Shown here: positions 29,158-40,205 of the stretch, piece after piece
How the letters are laid out: each line of letters begins with the position of its first letter
Position numbering within the stretch: position 1 is the stretch's first letter
DNA from: Prorocentrum cordatum
Lineage: Eukaryota; Sar; Dinophyceae; Prorocentrales; Prorocentraceae
DNA length: 64,000 bases
NCBI GenBank assembly: GCA_963575745.1
Contig: CAUYUJ010014764.1
Location: 110,085-174,084, forward strand
Direction of reading: 5' to 3'
The notes under the pieces: model-generated
What the model was told of the DNA's origin: nothing
The model's input: only the letters and a program-made list of their open reading frames with translations
Database searches by the model: none
Made by a program: the position numbers and the translations under genes

Positions 29158-29365
29158 GTTACTCCCATCGTATTTTGGGACCACGTCCCAGAAATAACTT
29201 CGTGCAGCCAGAAAAGTATCGAAACAATGTCGAACGAGTATCGCCTCCCAGGGCCCGACACGTGAAAAAACCTCAAGTGTAGGTGCTGTCTTGGTGCTCG
29301 ATGTGTATTTTTTTCTAAAAAATGGTCAAGGTTAAAAAACAAAAAGGTTGAAACCTCATAACACG
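29158..29365 (+). repeat. Dispersed repeat E, copy 3
   Basis: GTTACTCCCATCGTATTTTG, AAGTATCGAAACAATGTCGA, CAGGGCCCGACACGTGAAAA and GGTTGAAACCTCATAAC match the 9.0 kb copy. Confidence 0.7.
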
Positions 29366-29387
29366 ATCCGCGTGTGGCCCGCAGCGG

Positions 29388-29575
29388 CAGGAGGAGGACG
29401 AGAGGGAGGAGGAGGCGGCGGAGGAGACGGAGGAGGGGGGAGGGAGGAGGGAGGAAGAGGAGGAGGAGGATGAGGAGGAGGAGGAGGAGGAGGAGACGGA
29501 GGAGGAGGAGGAGGAGGAGGAGGAGAGGAGGAGGAGGAGGAGGGAGGAGGAGGAGGAGGAGGAGGAGGATCTCCG
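29388..29575. repeat. GGA trinucleotide array
   Basis: (GGA)n with GAC and GGGA interruptions. Confidence 0.95.
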
Positions 29576-29913
29576 GCCGTGCAGCGCCCACCCCTCGGGG
29601 CTCGGCACCCTCCCCCTGCTCGCGGATGACGAAGGCCCCTCAGACCTCCTGGGTGGCGCCATCGGCGTCACGCCCCCAGCCTGCTTCGCGTGCCGTGGGC
29701 TTGGGCGCGGGAGGCCTCCGTGTGAGAACGACTGGGTGGCCCCCGAGGAAGCCCGGTGGCGGGCCCTGGGGCCAGAGTTGCCCAGGCTCGGCCCATGGTG
29801 AAGCCCGACAGGGCGGGATCAAATGGGGATCTGAGTGGAAGCGGCATGCAAGATGAGGCAGATTCTCGACAGCGGATCTAGAAGGAACAGCGCCATGAAC
29901 ATACACTTTTTGT
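29576..29913. other. Unassigned stretch
   Basis: The first part (TCCGGCCGTGCAGCGCCCAC) repeats 26346-26400, so a GGA array plus about 60 bp of flank is duplicated. The rest is unassigned. Confidence 0.45.
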
Positions 29914-30034
29914 GCCCCGCGCGGATTTCTTAGATCCGCGCTGGGCCCCCCTACCTGGCGCGCGGAGCGCGCCAGGGGCGGCGCCGGAGGCGGCGACGGA
30001 GGGCCCAGCGCGGATCCAAGAGATCGCGCGCGCG
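29914..30034. mobile_element. Foldback TIR element family B, copy 1
   Basis: Left arm CCCGCGCGGATTTCTTAGAT then CCGCGCTGGGCCCCC; right arm GGGCCCAGCGCGGATCCAAG then AGATCGCGCG. The loop contains GGCGCGCGGAGCGCGCCAGG, itself a hairpin. Five copies in the window. Confidence 0.75.
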
Positions 30035-30067
30035 CAGAGCAGCAGACGCTGATGTTTCTGTGCGTTG

Positions 30068-30398
30068 TCCTCCCTACTCCTCCTCCTCCTCCTCCCGCCC
30101 TCCTCCCCCTCCCCCCTCTCCCCTCTCCTCCTCCCCCCTCCTCCCTCCTCCTCCTCCTCCTCTCCCTCCTCCTTCCCTTTCCTCCACCTCCCTCCCCCTC
30201 CTCCCCTCCTCTCCTCCTCTCTCTCCTCCTCCTCCTCTCATTCCTCTTTCTCCTCTTTCTCCTTCTCCTCCTCCTCCACACTCCTCCTCACGTCCTCCTT
30301 CCCCTCCTCCTCCCCTCCCCCCCTCCCCCTCCCCCTCCTCCTCCTCCTCCTCCTCTCATCCTCCTCCTCCTCCTCCTCCTCCTCCTCCTCCTCCTCCC
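30068..30398. repeat. TCC trinucleotide array
   Basis: Imperfect (TCC)n with CCC and CTTT interruptions, in opposite orientation to the GGA array at 29388. Confidence 0.95.
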
Positions 30399-30794
30399 AA
30401 CGGTTGCGTCCTAAGCGGTGGGGCCCGTCGCTAGCCGAGAGAAAGGCCGTCCGCGGACGGCCGGAAGAGAAGCTAGCGTGCTCTTGGGGAGCTCGGGTTG
30501 CCCAGGGGGGGGGACCCGCAGTCGCAGCCAAGGGCATGTGCCAAGGGGGGGTGGGAAGGAGGGGGGAAGGGGAAGGGAGAGATGGAGGAGTGGAGGGAGG
30601 GAAGGGGAATGGAGGAGGGAAGGGGGGGGAGGAGGGAGGGAAGGGGAGTGGAGGGAAACTGGGAAGGGGGGCAAACAAAAGAGAAGGGAGAGGGGATCGA
30701 GAAGAGAAGAGGCAAAAGAGGGATGGGGGGAGATGAGACGAGGACGGACGCGAGAGGACGAATGCTGAAACATTTAGAATGGGTAGACTTCGGA
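30399..30794. other. Purine-rich unassigned stretch
   Basis: 30540-30760 is almost entirely A and G on the plus strand (GGGAAGGGG-type words). No gene was recognised. Confidence 0.5.
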
Positions 30795-30944
30795 TGAAGG
30801 ATGAGGATGAGGAGGAGGAGGAGGAGGAGGAGGAGGAGGAGGAGGAGGAGGAGGAGGAGGAGGAGGGGGAGAAGTGTAGGGGGAGACGAGAGGATGGAGG
30901 ATGATATGACGGAGGAGGAAGAGGAGGACGAGTTGTTGTTGTGT

Positions 30945-30978
<34 letters not shown>
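30795..30978. repeat. GGA array followed by (CT)n
   Basis: (GGA)n at 30795-30870 and (CT)n at about 30945-30978. Confidence 0.9.
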
Positions 30979-30981
<3 letters not shown>

Positions 30982-31195
30982 GTCCCTCTCTCTATCACTC
31001 ATGCGAAGTAAAAGAAAACAGTTCTGGAGTTGGTTTTTGGTAGGGGTCCTCAGCGGCTCAGCGCCCCCTACTCTCTATGGCCAGACTCCTGCCGTGCGAC
31101 AGCAGGGCTCATGCGCGCTCACTCCGGCGCCAACGCGGAAACAGAGTAGGAGGAGGAGGAGGAGGAGGACCCAGACATGCGACACCTTGATTTTT

Positions 31196-31590
31196 TCGAT
31201 GCGGGGTCCCTGGAGGTCCAGGACCAGTTGTTCATCGCGAGTCGTTGTTTGATGATCCCTGGGCCCGGCGAGAGCTCCCCTGGCCCCCCCCCCTGTCGTG
31301 CTCTTTTTTATACGACGCGGGTATGTCTGGGGGTGAGGGAAGAGCAGCAGCAGCAGCAGCAGCAGCGGCAGCGGCAGCGGCAGGACGACGACGACGACGA
31401 CAACGACGACGACGACGACACAAGACAAAACAGCAAACAAACACATCAACTTTCGGAGCTCCGCGCCTCCGCGCGGATATCTCGGACCGGTGCTGGACTT
31501 CCCTCCCTGGCGCGCGGAGCGCGCCACGGGCGGCGCCTCCAGCGCCGCCTGGGGGGCCCAGCACAGATCCAAGAGATCCGTCTTCGAGAC
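31196..31590. mobile_element. Extended family B element, copy 2
   Basis: A larger unit shared with 40206-40756: a GATGCGGGGTCCCTGGAGGT block, GTATGTCTGGGGGTGAGGGA, (CAG)n then (GAC)n, and the family B foldback at 31454-31588. Confidence 0.7.
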
Positions 31591-31598
31591 GACGACGA

Positions 31599-31635
<37 letters not shown>

Positions 31636-31914
31636 GACGACAACGCGCCGCCCTCCTTCACCACGAGGGACGTCCCGAGCCAGACGGTGCTGGGCTTGCA
31701 CCCCGTCGGCGGGCACTCCACCTCCCGCGGCCGCGCGAGGCGCGCGGGGCAGAGGGGCCAGCCGGCCAATGCAGCGCTCGGGCGCACGCGGACGGGTGAC
31801 CCGTCTGCGCCGGACCCACCGCTCTGGCGGAGGAGGAAGGGGAGGAGGGGGTGGAGGAGGGGGAGGAGGAGGAGGAGGGTGAGGAGGAGGAGGAGGCGGA
31901 GGAGGAGGAGGAGG
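31591..31914. repeat. (GAC)n run, unassigned spacer, then GGA array
   Basis: (GAC)n at 31591-31637; 31638-31835 unassigned; (GGA)n at 31836-31914, which abuts the 3' tail of E2. Confidence 0.8.
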
Positions 31915-31932
31915 AGGTATGGTATGGTATGG
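31915..31932 (-). other. Pentamer 3' tail of E2
   Basis: On the element strand CCCATACCATACCATACC follows the last coding sequence by about 30 bases and abuts (TCC)n. Simple 3' repeats are common at LINE ends made by target-primed reverse transcription. Confidence 0.55.
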
Positions 31933-31963
31933 GTTTGCGCTAAACGCGGGGTCAAGCCCCAAT

Positions 31964-34900
31964 TCAGAATGGCTCGGCGTCGGAGTCGCCCTCCTCAGGG
32001 CTGTCCGCGCTCCGCTGCAGGGCCGAGCGGCCGAGGTCGCGGACCAGTTCGAGCTCCCCCTCCCACAGCCCAAACGCCCTCAGAACCTCGGCCCGCCCCC
32101 CATGATCAGCCCGCCCCCATCCGCCACTAGCCCCGACGCTTGGGGCCGCGGGCTGTGGCTCTGGGGGCAGGCTCAGCTCGGCCTCGGCTAGGCTCGAGCG
32201 GGTCGCTGGCAGCACTCCGTGCGGCCTCCCGACCTTCAACGAGCGCACATTGGCGCGGTAAGAGGGGAATTCGCCTTTCTTGATCCTTCGCAGCTGGTCC
32301 ACTCCTCCAGCTTTGGCCTTCTCGGGGCACCACCCCATGAGACCCGAAGTTAGCTTGCCGTCCGAGGATGCGGTGCCACAGCGGAAGCAGAAGACGACAG
32401 AGGAAACGTGGGCGGTGCGACTGAGCACATCTGCCTCCAGCAGGTTGTGGCCTTGCCACCAAAAACTGGCGCCTGCATACTCTTCCCACCCGTCGCCCAC
32501 CCCGTACGACGACCCCACCTCCCCACCACTGCTGCACGCCTGGGGCACAGGCTCGGGGTCCTCTGGGGTCTCTGGGTCTTCCTCGGCAGTAGAGCCCCGA
32601 GACCTCCAGTACGCTTCCATCAAATCTTCGTGGTCCTGGCCATTGGACTCAACGTGCACACAAGCCGCCCATCGGGCGGATTCTTGGGCTAAAAACTTAA
32701 AGCCTTGCCACAACTGAAACTGCTCCTCACCCACGCCGTGCTCCGCAGCACCAAGCTTCGCAAACCTGTCGGCGTGGGCGTTCCCTCTGTACTCCCACTC
32801 AGTGGTAACACCCGCATCTACCTGGGCTCTGGTGCAGTGGGCCTTGGTTTAAAAAACTTGGAAGTCCCCTTCTGAGAACGCTCCCCAGAACGGACTCCAG
32901 AGCTGGGCCCGACCACAACTGCTTTGGGATCCAGCGCCCGCGCCGCCACGGAGAGTCCCAACAGTGCCTGCACAGTCGATGAAGACATCGAAGGGCGCCA
33001 TCGCACAAACGCGCAGCATCGAGACGGCGTAATCCTCCGCGTCTCTAGAACTCTGCTTAGGGCACACACTGCATGGGACGGGCCCGTAGGCCGCCGAAAC
33101 TACATTTCCAAACCTATCTACCTGCACGATGGCCCAGCCCGCTCGGGCCAAAAACGGAGCCGAGGCCCATAAGGCCGAACCGTCTAATAACAGCGTGCCA
33201 CTCAGGAGCCCTGACTCAGGTCTGTTGTGCCACAAGATGGTCTCTTGGGCCTCGGTCAAGACGGGGAAGACCAACTCTGGCGACGGGAACAGGCCTCTCG
33301 CAAACCTCTCCCCCTCGTCGTACCCCCATTCGCGGACCCTGCGAGCCCTCGTCCTGTGGAAGTCGTCAACCCATTCACGCCTGAGCCCTGCATGCTTCGG
33401 GCACTCGTATGCCCTGTGCCACAGGGACCCTTCAGGATCACCACATACACAACACCTCGCTGAGCCGACAAGTCCATGGTGGTGGAGCCGACTTTGTGGC
33501 CAGTGTCCTCCAGAAACCAAGGATCTCAACGTCCTCTGAAACCTCTTCGTCCAGGATCCCTTGGTCCGATGCAGGAGCCCCTCAAGTCCTGCCCAAAATA
33601 TCGGCATATTCCACCTGGCTTTGGGCTCACGACAAAAAAGAGCTTGCCGATCAGAAGCTCGCCTGGCGCCTGCAACTGCTAGCTCCTGAACGAGCGCTGG
33701 AGGTAAAACTCGAAGGTCTAGTGCTTCCTGCCGATCCGTGACCATGCACGCACCTGACCGCAAACTCCAGCCTATTCTGCGAAGACTGAGCACGGCTACT
33801 TCAGCTGGGGCTGCTGCTTGCCTCCAAGGTGATTGGACTCCTTCGAGACGGCCCAGGGCTCCTTCAAGACACCGTTCCAGGACAGGAAGCTTCGGAAACG
33901 ACTCCCAGACCGCCGCCGCCCATTGGAACACAACCATCCCGATGTTCAACAGCAGCGGGTCCACTCGGACCCCTTCAGCATAGCTCAAGAGACGGAGCCC
34001 GACCGTGGAGCCCTTGGGGACCTTCCCGAGACTTCCAGCAGCTCCCAATCGAAGACGATGCAGTTGGGTCGAAGGAATCCCCATGATGCTGGACCCCCAT
34101 AGAGCCGACGCTGTAGGGCCTCCACGTTGAATGAACCCCGTGTTGGCCCCCGCCTCCCTGAGCTTCTTAATCTTAATCGTCCTCCCTCTGGCCTTGTCCC
34201 ACCTGTCCCGAGTGATCTGAACCCTCCGTAGGGGCCCCATCACCGCGTCGGTGCCGAGGTTCCTTGCATGATCCACCTTGCTTTCCTTCGGGAGGTCCCA
34301 CAGGGGCTGCAAGGCCTCATTCAAATCCGAGTCGCTAGTCATGTACTTCGACTTTTCCGAGACGGGGAGCTCGAGCTCCGAGAAACTGGACAACAGGGAC
34401 TGCACACCTGCGGCGAGCTGCGGCGCAATGAACTGCTGCGGACCAACAAATCTGCAGCGCGATGTCGTCTATCACGTTTCTGATGCACAACTGTGGCCGG
34501 CCAGACTGCGCGGCCGCGAGCGGCGATAACAAAAGCAACTTCGTAAGCGTGGTAGCTGCTGAGCACCCTGCAATCACTGCCCCATTACCTTGCACCTTCC
34601 TAGATACCGCCCCTCCATAGTGCAGCATCCTATCCCCTGCGTAAATCACGCACGGCCCTCGCAGGAGCTTCAAATTGAAGCCATGCTGGCACGCCGCGCG
34701 ATACAAGTCCATATGGTCGATGTGCTCATAGAACTTCTTAAGGTCCAGAAGCACCGTCGCCGCCGAGGTCCCCAGGACTTTCCCGAAGTGGGCCAGCATG
34801 TTGTGGACCCATCCTGCTCTCTCGCAGGTAGACGTGGCCCCGACGCCCCAGAAGAAGGCCTGCTCGTGGGCCTGTTCCCAGGTACGGCAGATGTTTTGAC

Positions 34901-37562
34901 GGCACTTCGACCAAATCTTGGTGAACATGCACAATAATCCTATCGGGCGTACTCCACCATCTGGCTTGTCAAGGAAGATGATATTCGTCAAAAACTCTGC
35001 AATCACACAAGGTCGATCTTCGAACGAGCGAAGGATGTCGATAACACGCAATTGATACTCCTCTGGAAGAACCAAGATCTGGCGGGGATGGAAGGAGTCC
35101 CGCCCAAGACCAGCCCCTTCCCCATACGAGTTGCACACACGCCTCAACTGCTCCAAAGAGATAGGTGGCAATTCTTGTCCCAACACATCCCAATGAGCTG
35201 GGTGATTTTTGCTGAGCCTGCCTTCTTTGTGCCAAAGGGGAAGCCACTGATCTAGAAGCTGGAGGAGCGCAAGCTCACCGTTGACTGGTAAGCGGCCGTG
35301 GTCGTCAACGACACTGAACGGGGCCGTCCTGTCTGCGCGAGAGACCCTGGAATAAGCATGTGCTGCCTTCCCTCCCCGCTGCACTGACGACTTAGCCCAC
35401 TCCTTCCACTCCGAAAGGGACTCCTTGGCGTCCGACTTGCGCAGGCCTTCTACATACTCTCGTAACTGCCCGAACAGCCCTTCTAACTCCTCTCTGAGCC
35501 CCATGGATATCCCTTCAACTAGGCTGATCAAAAAAAGCGGGCATTCGTGCCTTCGTCTGGCGCCTCCAGCGCCGAGATCATCCCGAACAGGGCGGCACAC
35601 CATTCGTGAAAAAAGACCGCGAGCTCTGGCTCCTAGCATATCTTGGCCAACTGCAGCTGCACGACGAGCCAACGCCTCGAAGGACATCCAACTGGTGGTC
35701 CGCTTTGAATATCTCCTCCTAGACTCTCGGTCCCAAACCGTCTCGAGGGGAATCTTTATGACCTTAGGGCCCCCAGCTCTTCCGCACATCCTGGCAACGC
35801 TAGCACTGTCTAGGTCGTGGAACTGCATGAGCCAGCCCTCAGCCTGGGTGAACCATTCCCTGGCCATGGACCCCAAACAGTGCGAGCCTCCTCCAACTTC
35901 CCAAGACCACGTGCCTTCCGTAGGGAGCCTCCGAGGGCCCACGAGCTTGTCCAGGGGGAACGGCGTATATCTAACCTGCTTCGGGACGACCGTCGACGGG
36001 GCCAGGTTCTTGACAACGATACCCACAGGCATATGAGGCCACGAGGGGGCTGCAGGGAACGCCAGGACCTCCTTGACGCAGTGCCCTAAACACCTGGACC
36101 CCACGAAGAAATCGATCTCCCGCTCATCCTTCCTGTCGGCCTCCTCCTCTGGCCCTGAACTGGTTACTGGAGCGGGCCCTGCTCGACACGTAGCGTGGCC
36201 CGTCGTAAACATACATCCCCCAACCTTGGACACCCATTCCGATGCTTCGAGCTCTTCAGGAGTGAGGTTCCAGTCCCCTTGCACAATCCAGAGGCAGGTG
36301 AGGGACTTGATGTACTCTCCGAGAGTGTTCAATAACTCAACATTGTCCCCTGCGACTCCAATGCTGGTGTAGAGGTAGACCGAGAAAACCATCAACCCGC
36401 CTGGAAGTCCTACGTTGATGTGCCTGCTTGCCACTCGCGACTTGAAAGATTCCAACTCGGGTGGCCATGGCACACTAGAAGACGCCAGAGAGCTGGCCAC
36501 TGCCAAGCCTACTCCTGCCGAGGACTGCGTCGGACCTGGCCCTGTGGAGGCTGCTGGTCCTAGAGAAAACGCGAAGGAGCGGCGGTCACCCCAGCCACAG
36601 GCGGAGTCCAACTTACCCTTCTCCTTCAGCCGAGTCTCTTGTACGCAGATCACATGCGGCTTGACTGGTTCGCCTGAAGCCGACTCCACGCCGAAGAGGT
36701 TCGCTTCTTGGTCCCTACACCAGTCAACCACATTGGTGAACGAGTCCCACGTGTTCGCATTCACACCAAAAATGATCAGATCGCTGACGATCGTGACCGA
36801 GTGGCCGACTCCACGAGCCACGCCGTCCTGACATAGTTTTCCCTTTCCGCGTCCGTCGCCAGGTGGGGACGAGAGATGGTGTAGCCCTTTCCGCTCAGAG
36901 GGCGAGTCTCCTTGGGCACCGTCAGGGCTAGCTTGACACTCAGCTGCCCCTGCCGCAGGTGGAGGCAGACCGCCACATCCTTCCATGACATCGCCCAGGC
37001 CTCCACCGAGAACACAAGGCCCATCACTTCCAGATGCGACGCAAGCCTGCAACTCACCATGCCCATGAACAGGTGGGGAGGAGAGGTGGCGCGGGCCTTT
37101 CCGCACAACAGGTGCGCCTCCAGCCGTCCTGGTACTTCCCCCCGACGCGGTGCCCGAAGACGAGGGAGCCGCCGACCCCGAGGTGGTACCCGTAGGAGAT
37201 GTGGACTCGCGGGGAAGGCCCCCAGCCCCGTTGCGACCGAGGGGTCCCACCTCGCGCGACATAAGAGAAAGTGATGCCGTCGGGGTCGAGGTCGACCCAG
37301 AAGGCGATGTCCCTGGCCCTGACCCTCTTCGAGGGTCCTCGACCCGAGGGGGGGCAGCTTCGCGAGACCGTCCGTCTCTGTCCGAAACTTCGTGGCCCAG
37401 GCGAGGCCACTGCCGTGGGTCCAGACCGACCCCGTCGAACTGGCGGAACAGCTCCGTGTCGAAGACGAGGTCGTCCCTCAACACTGGGACTGCGAATCCC
37501 GTCGCCTGCTCCCAGTCGAAGTCGATCATGTTGCCCCTTACGAAAGCGTCAAGGTCGGCCAT
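31964..37562 (-). pseudogene. E2 ORF2: endonuclease - RT - RNase H, frameshifted and interrupted
   Basis: Retrotransposition enzyme remnant. ATG at 37562, 73 bases past the ORF1 stop, in a different frame. AP-type endonuclease: GVNANTW (about 36755-36775), CVQETR (about 36630-36650), QGDWNLTP (about 36265-36285), EIDFFVGS (about 36100-36123), and WPHMPVG where the family usually has an Asp before His. RT: motif A VLLDLKKFYEHID (about 34716-34756), motif C NVIDDIALQ (about 34453-34480). Just after motif C (about 34450-34465) an indel shifts the frame. The second frame continues with the thumb, a CCVCGD...H zinc-like motif and RNase H (D in LLLDGSA, E in DAEDYA, D in VFIDCAG). A TAA at 32849-32851 interrupts it just before KAH, after which GNAHADRFA and a C-terminal FCFRCG zinc-like motif follow in the same frame. 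The stop at 34335 ends the first frame. Confidence 0.85.
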
Positions 37563-37635
37563 GCCGAGGCTCGCCCTCGCCGCTGGCTCGGGAGCACTGG
37601 ACGCCACTGGGTCAGCATTAACCCGCACTCGGCCG

Positions 37636-38751
37636 TCACCCTCGCCGCGCCTTCTTGGCCGTGTGCTCGGCGAGCAGCTTGGCCACGGCTGCAGACGTGT
37701 CCCCCTCGCCGTCCATGGCTCGCTTGAGGGACTCCTGGAAGTCAGCCTCCAGGAAGTCGGACTCGTCCATGGGAACGGCCTGGTGCTCACCTCCATCATC
37801 AGGGGCATCCCCTGCCTGACCCCCAGCATCAGCACCATGATCGCCAGGAGGGCCTGGGCGAACGTCCTCAGCCTCTGCCGCCTGCTTGGCTGCCTCCGCA
37901 TCCGCAGCCGCCTTGCGCTGGAGCTCTTCAAGGACAGCAAGGGCGTCCTTGCCTTCCTGCGTTGACAGCACCGCAGGCTCCAGCCCCGCCGTGAGCACCT
38001 TGAGAGGGTTCTCGTGCTCTCCTGCCTGGAGCTTCGCCAGCACGCCTCGGGCTGCGACGAGGTCCGCCTTGGCCTGGTCGATCCCCTTCTGGATGCCGTC
38101 CAGCTCCTCATCGAGGGCTGCCCTCTGCTCGTTGATGTCGACGCAGCGGGCCTCTGCCTTCTGGATCTTCTTCTTGAGGTTCTCCACCTTCCACCAGGCA
38201 GACATGGTGGTGGGCGGCTTGGGCGGCGCCACAGCCTTGGTCTGCGCGGCCGCCAAGACCGCAGCATGGGCGTCCTCAAGGCCCTCACTCTTGAGGAACT
38301 CCGCCACCAGCTCGTGGGAGAGCCCCGCAGCGGACGCTGGCGCCTCGCCCTTGGCCTTCGGCGGACCGCCTCCAGCTGGGCCCTGCCCCTTGCCAATGCC
38401 CTTCGCCTTGGCGCCCGCAGGCTGCTGCTGCCAAGGGGGCGCTGGCGGCGCTGGCTTGCCGCTGAGCTCCGCCACTTTGACACGCAACTCCTGGATGAGC
38501 CTCGCCTGCTCGGCCGCGACTGCCCCTCCAGGCGGCCCGTCGGCCCAGGCGCCCTGAGCACGTGGCTTGACCGAGACCGAGGGGCTCTTGGCAGCCGCGG
38601 CAGCCCTGCGCGCCGCCTGGACCACCTTCGCAGGTGCCGATGCCCCGCAGTTCCTGCACTTGACTCGATTCGCCCAGTTGTTCCAGCAGCCGCAGGAGCA
38701 CCCCCAGTAGGGGGTGCGAGCGCCTGGCAGCACATCGGGCTGTGGAACCAT
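37636..38751 (-). CDS. E2 ORF1: zinc-finger/coiled-coil protein
   Basis: Probable RNA-binding ORF1 protein, 371 residues from the ATG at 38751; the frame is open upstream to 38856 with only a TTG. Near the N-terminus YWGCSCGCWNNWANRVKCRNCG is a CxCxC...CxxC zinc motif of RanBP2-like appearance, comparable to but not alignable in detail with the E1 finger. An Ala/Pro/Lys-rich linker follows, then a charged helical region (NLKKKIQKAEARCVDINEQR and downstream, likely coiled coil), and an acidic tail ending in Lys/Arg. It appears intact, in contrast to ORF2. A co-linear open frame on the same strand beneath it is a shadow. Confidence 0.75.
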   Translation of the reverse strand: MVPQPDVLPGARTPYWGCSCGCWNNWANRVKCRNCGASAPAKVVQAARRAAAAAKSPSVSVKPRAQGAWADGPPGGAVAAEQARLIQELRVKVAELSGKPAPPAPPWQQQPAGAKAKGIGKGQGPAGGGPPKAKGEAPASAAGLSHELVAEFLKSEGLEDAHAAVLAAAQTKAVAPPKPPTTMSAWWKVENLKKKIQKAEARCVDINEQRAALDEELDGIQKGIDQAKADLVAARGVLAKLQAGEHENPLKVLTAGLEPAVLSTQEGKDALAVLEELQRKAAADAEAAKQAAEAEDVRPGPPGDHGADAGGQAGDAPDDGGEHQAVPMDESDFLEADFQESLKRAMDGEGDTSAAVAKLLAEHTAKKARRG

Positions 38752-38844
38752 GCGCCGCTCGAGGTGCGGTCGCTGGCTCCCCTCCGTGAAAGAAAGAAAG
38801 GATGGCTCACAAGCGCGAGCCGCTCTGAAGAACGCGCTTGCAAG

Positions 38845-38880
38845 CTCAGGCCACAACAGCCTGAGCCAGAACGGCTAGGA
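38845..38880 (-). other. Degenerate spliced-leader-like sequence at E2 5' end
   Basis: On the element strand 38880-38860 contains TAGCCGTTCTGGCTCAGG, matching 15 of 18 bases of the leader TAGCCATTTTGGCTCAAG. The next 15 bases (CTGTTGTGGCCTGAG) match 9 of 15 bases of a second, truncated leader. It lies between the GGA array and ORF1, as in E1. Confidence 0.6.
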
Positions 38881-39028
38881 GGAGGAGGAGGAGGAGGAGG
38901 AGGAGGAGGGGGAGGAGGAGGAGGGGAGGAGGGGAGGGAGGAGGAGGAGGAGGAGGGTGAGGAGGAGAAGGAGAAGGAGAAGGAGGAAGGAGGAGGAGGA
39001 GGAGGAGGAGGAGGAGGAGGAGGAGGAT
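38881..39028. repeat. GGA array at the 5' border of E2
   Basis: (GGA)n with GGGA and GAA interruptions, starting at the leader-like sequence. Confidence 0.95.
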
Positions 39029-39318
39029 AGATCAGCAGGTCCTCCTGGGGAAGGATCGATCAGCATCGACTCGATACCTCGGATCGAGCCGACGTGTGCC
39101 TCGGATCGGGCCGCGTCGGCACGGACTCGAAATCGGATCGGATCGGCCGCGCCAGGATGCACAACAGCGACGCGTAAGCATCGGGCCGCATCGGACCTCC
39201 AGGACATCGAAACCAGATCGGATCGAGTTGGCCGGAGTTGGTATCGAACCGGATCGATCGGATCGAAATGGGCCCTGCTGGGGCGGCCTGCGCGCTGCCC
39301 GCCGCCTAGACCCGAGGC
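39029..39318. repeat. Degenerate (GGATCG)n stretch
   Basis: Dense GGATCG / GATCGGATCG / TCGGATCGAG words; no gene recognised. Confidence 0.55.
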
Positions 39319-39505
39319 TTTTTCTCCTCCTCCTCCTCCTCCTCCTCTTCCTCCTCCTCCTCCTCTCCCTCCTCCTCCCTCCTCCTCTTCCTCCTCCTCC
39401 TCCTCCTCTCCCTCCTCCTCCTCCTCCTCTCCCTCCTCCTCCTCCTCCTCCTCCTCCTCCTCCATCCCTCCATCCCTCCCTCCCGCCATCCCTCCATCCC
39501 TCCAT
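39319..39505. repeat. TCC trinucleotide array
   Basis: (TCC)n ending in (CATCCCTC)n, oriented opposite to the GGA array at 38881. Confidence 0.95.
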
Positions 39506-39876
39506 CCCCTGGCCGCAGCGCCGCGTGGCAGCTTCTGCGACGCCTGCGCTGCCACGTGCCGGCCGCGGGGGGGGTGGCTCCGGAGTGGGTCGCGCGCCGG
39601 GTCCGTCACGCAGGCCCGGACATCCACCTCGGGGATCTTCTGACCCAGGTCAATCCAGACCCCGGTCAGCAGGAAACCGAAAAACTGCAACGCAGGAGAA
39701 AAAAACACTGCAACGCAGGTCTTCGCAAACCCAGGTCAGCCAATGTGCGCGGCCGCCTCGCGGCCACGAGCGACTCGCTGACCCGGGTCAGCCAGAGGGG
39801 GTCTTTGGCTGATCCGGTGCCCTGGCTGACCCCCGTTTGCACTGACCCCCGTCTCCTAAGCCCCGACCACTGCAGT
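39506..39876. other. Unassigned, with CTGACCC(A/G)GGTCAG-type inverted words
   Basis: Several short GACCCAGGTCA and GACCCGGGTCAGCC words between 39640 and 39830; no gene recognised. Confidence 0.4.
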
Positions 39877-39877
39877 T

Positions 39878-39985
39878 TGAGCAGGGGCTGGCCGCCCCGA
39901 CATCCCTATAGGCCTGCCACGAAACAGTCTTCGAATCGAAGAGTTTTCGCAGAGCACAAACAATTGTCTTAGAGCATAACATTCA
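39878..39985 (+). repeat. Dispersed repeat G, copy 2
   Basis: TTTGAGCAGGGGCTGGCCGC to TTGTCTTAGAGCATAAC; similarity with the 45.96 kb copy continues weakly to about 40100 (TTACAACATT). Confidence 0.65.
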
Positions 39986-40205
39986 AACAAGACTGACTCA
40001 GCCAGACATTTCCTGAGATCAGCTCGTGCAAACCGCACGAGGTTCTTACAACATTCTTTGGAGCGGCCGATAGGCGAGTCAGAACGCGTCGCCTCTGCTT
40101 GACGATCGACCGAGATGAAAACGGAATGTTCTGATAATTTTCGGCGTCCAAGCACCGGGACAATCAGAACTACCCTGGACGAAAAAATACTGGCCCTGGG
40201 GAAAA

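Larger units (their letters stand above)
31915..38880 (-). mobile_element. E2: nearly complete non-LTR retrotransposon of a second family
   Basis: LINE-type element read right to left: leader-like sequence (38845-38880), ORF1 (38751-37636), ORF2 remnant (37562-31964), then a short 3' tail of three CCATA pentamers at 31915-31932. GGA arrays lie on both sides (31836-31914 and from 38878). Domain order endonuclease - RT - RNase H is the conventional one and differs from E1. One frameshift and one stop interrupt ORF2, so this copy is probably dead. Confidence 0.85.

Noticed and set aside
37637-38843. Upstream part of the E2 ORF2 frame under ORF1
   Set aside because: Arg/Ser/Pro-rich shadow of ORF1. 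The first ATG after ORF1 (37562) precedes normal sequence.
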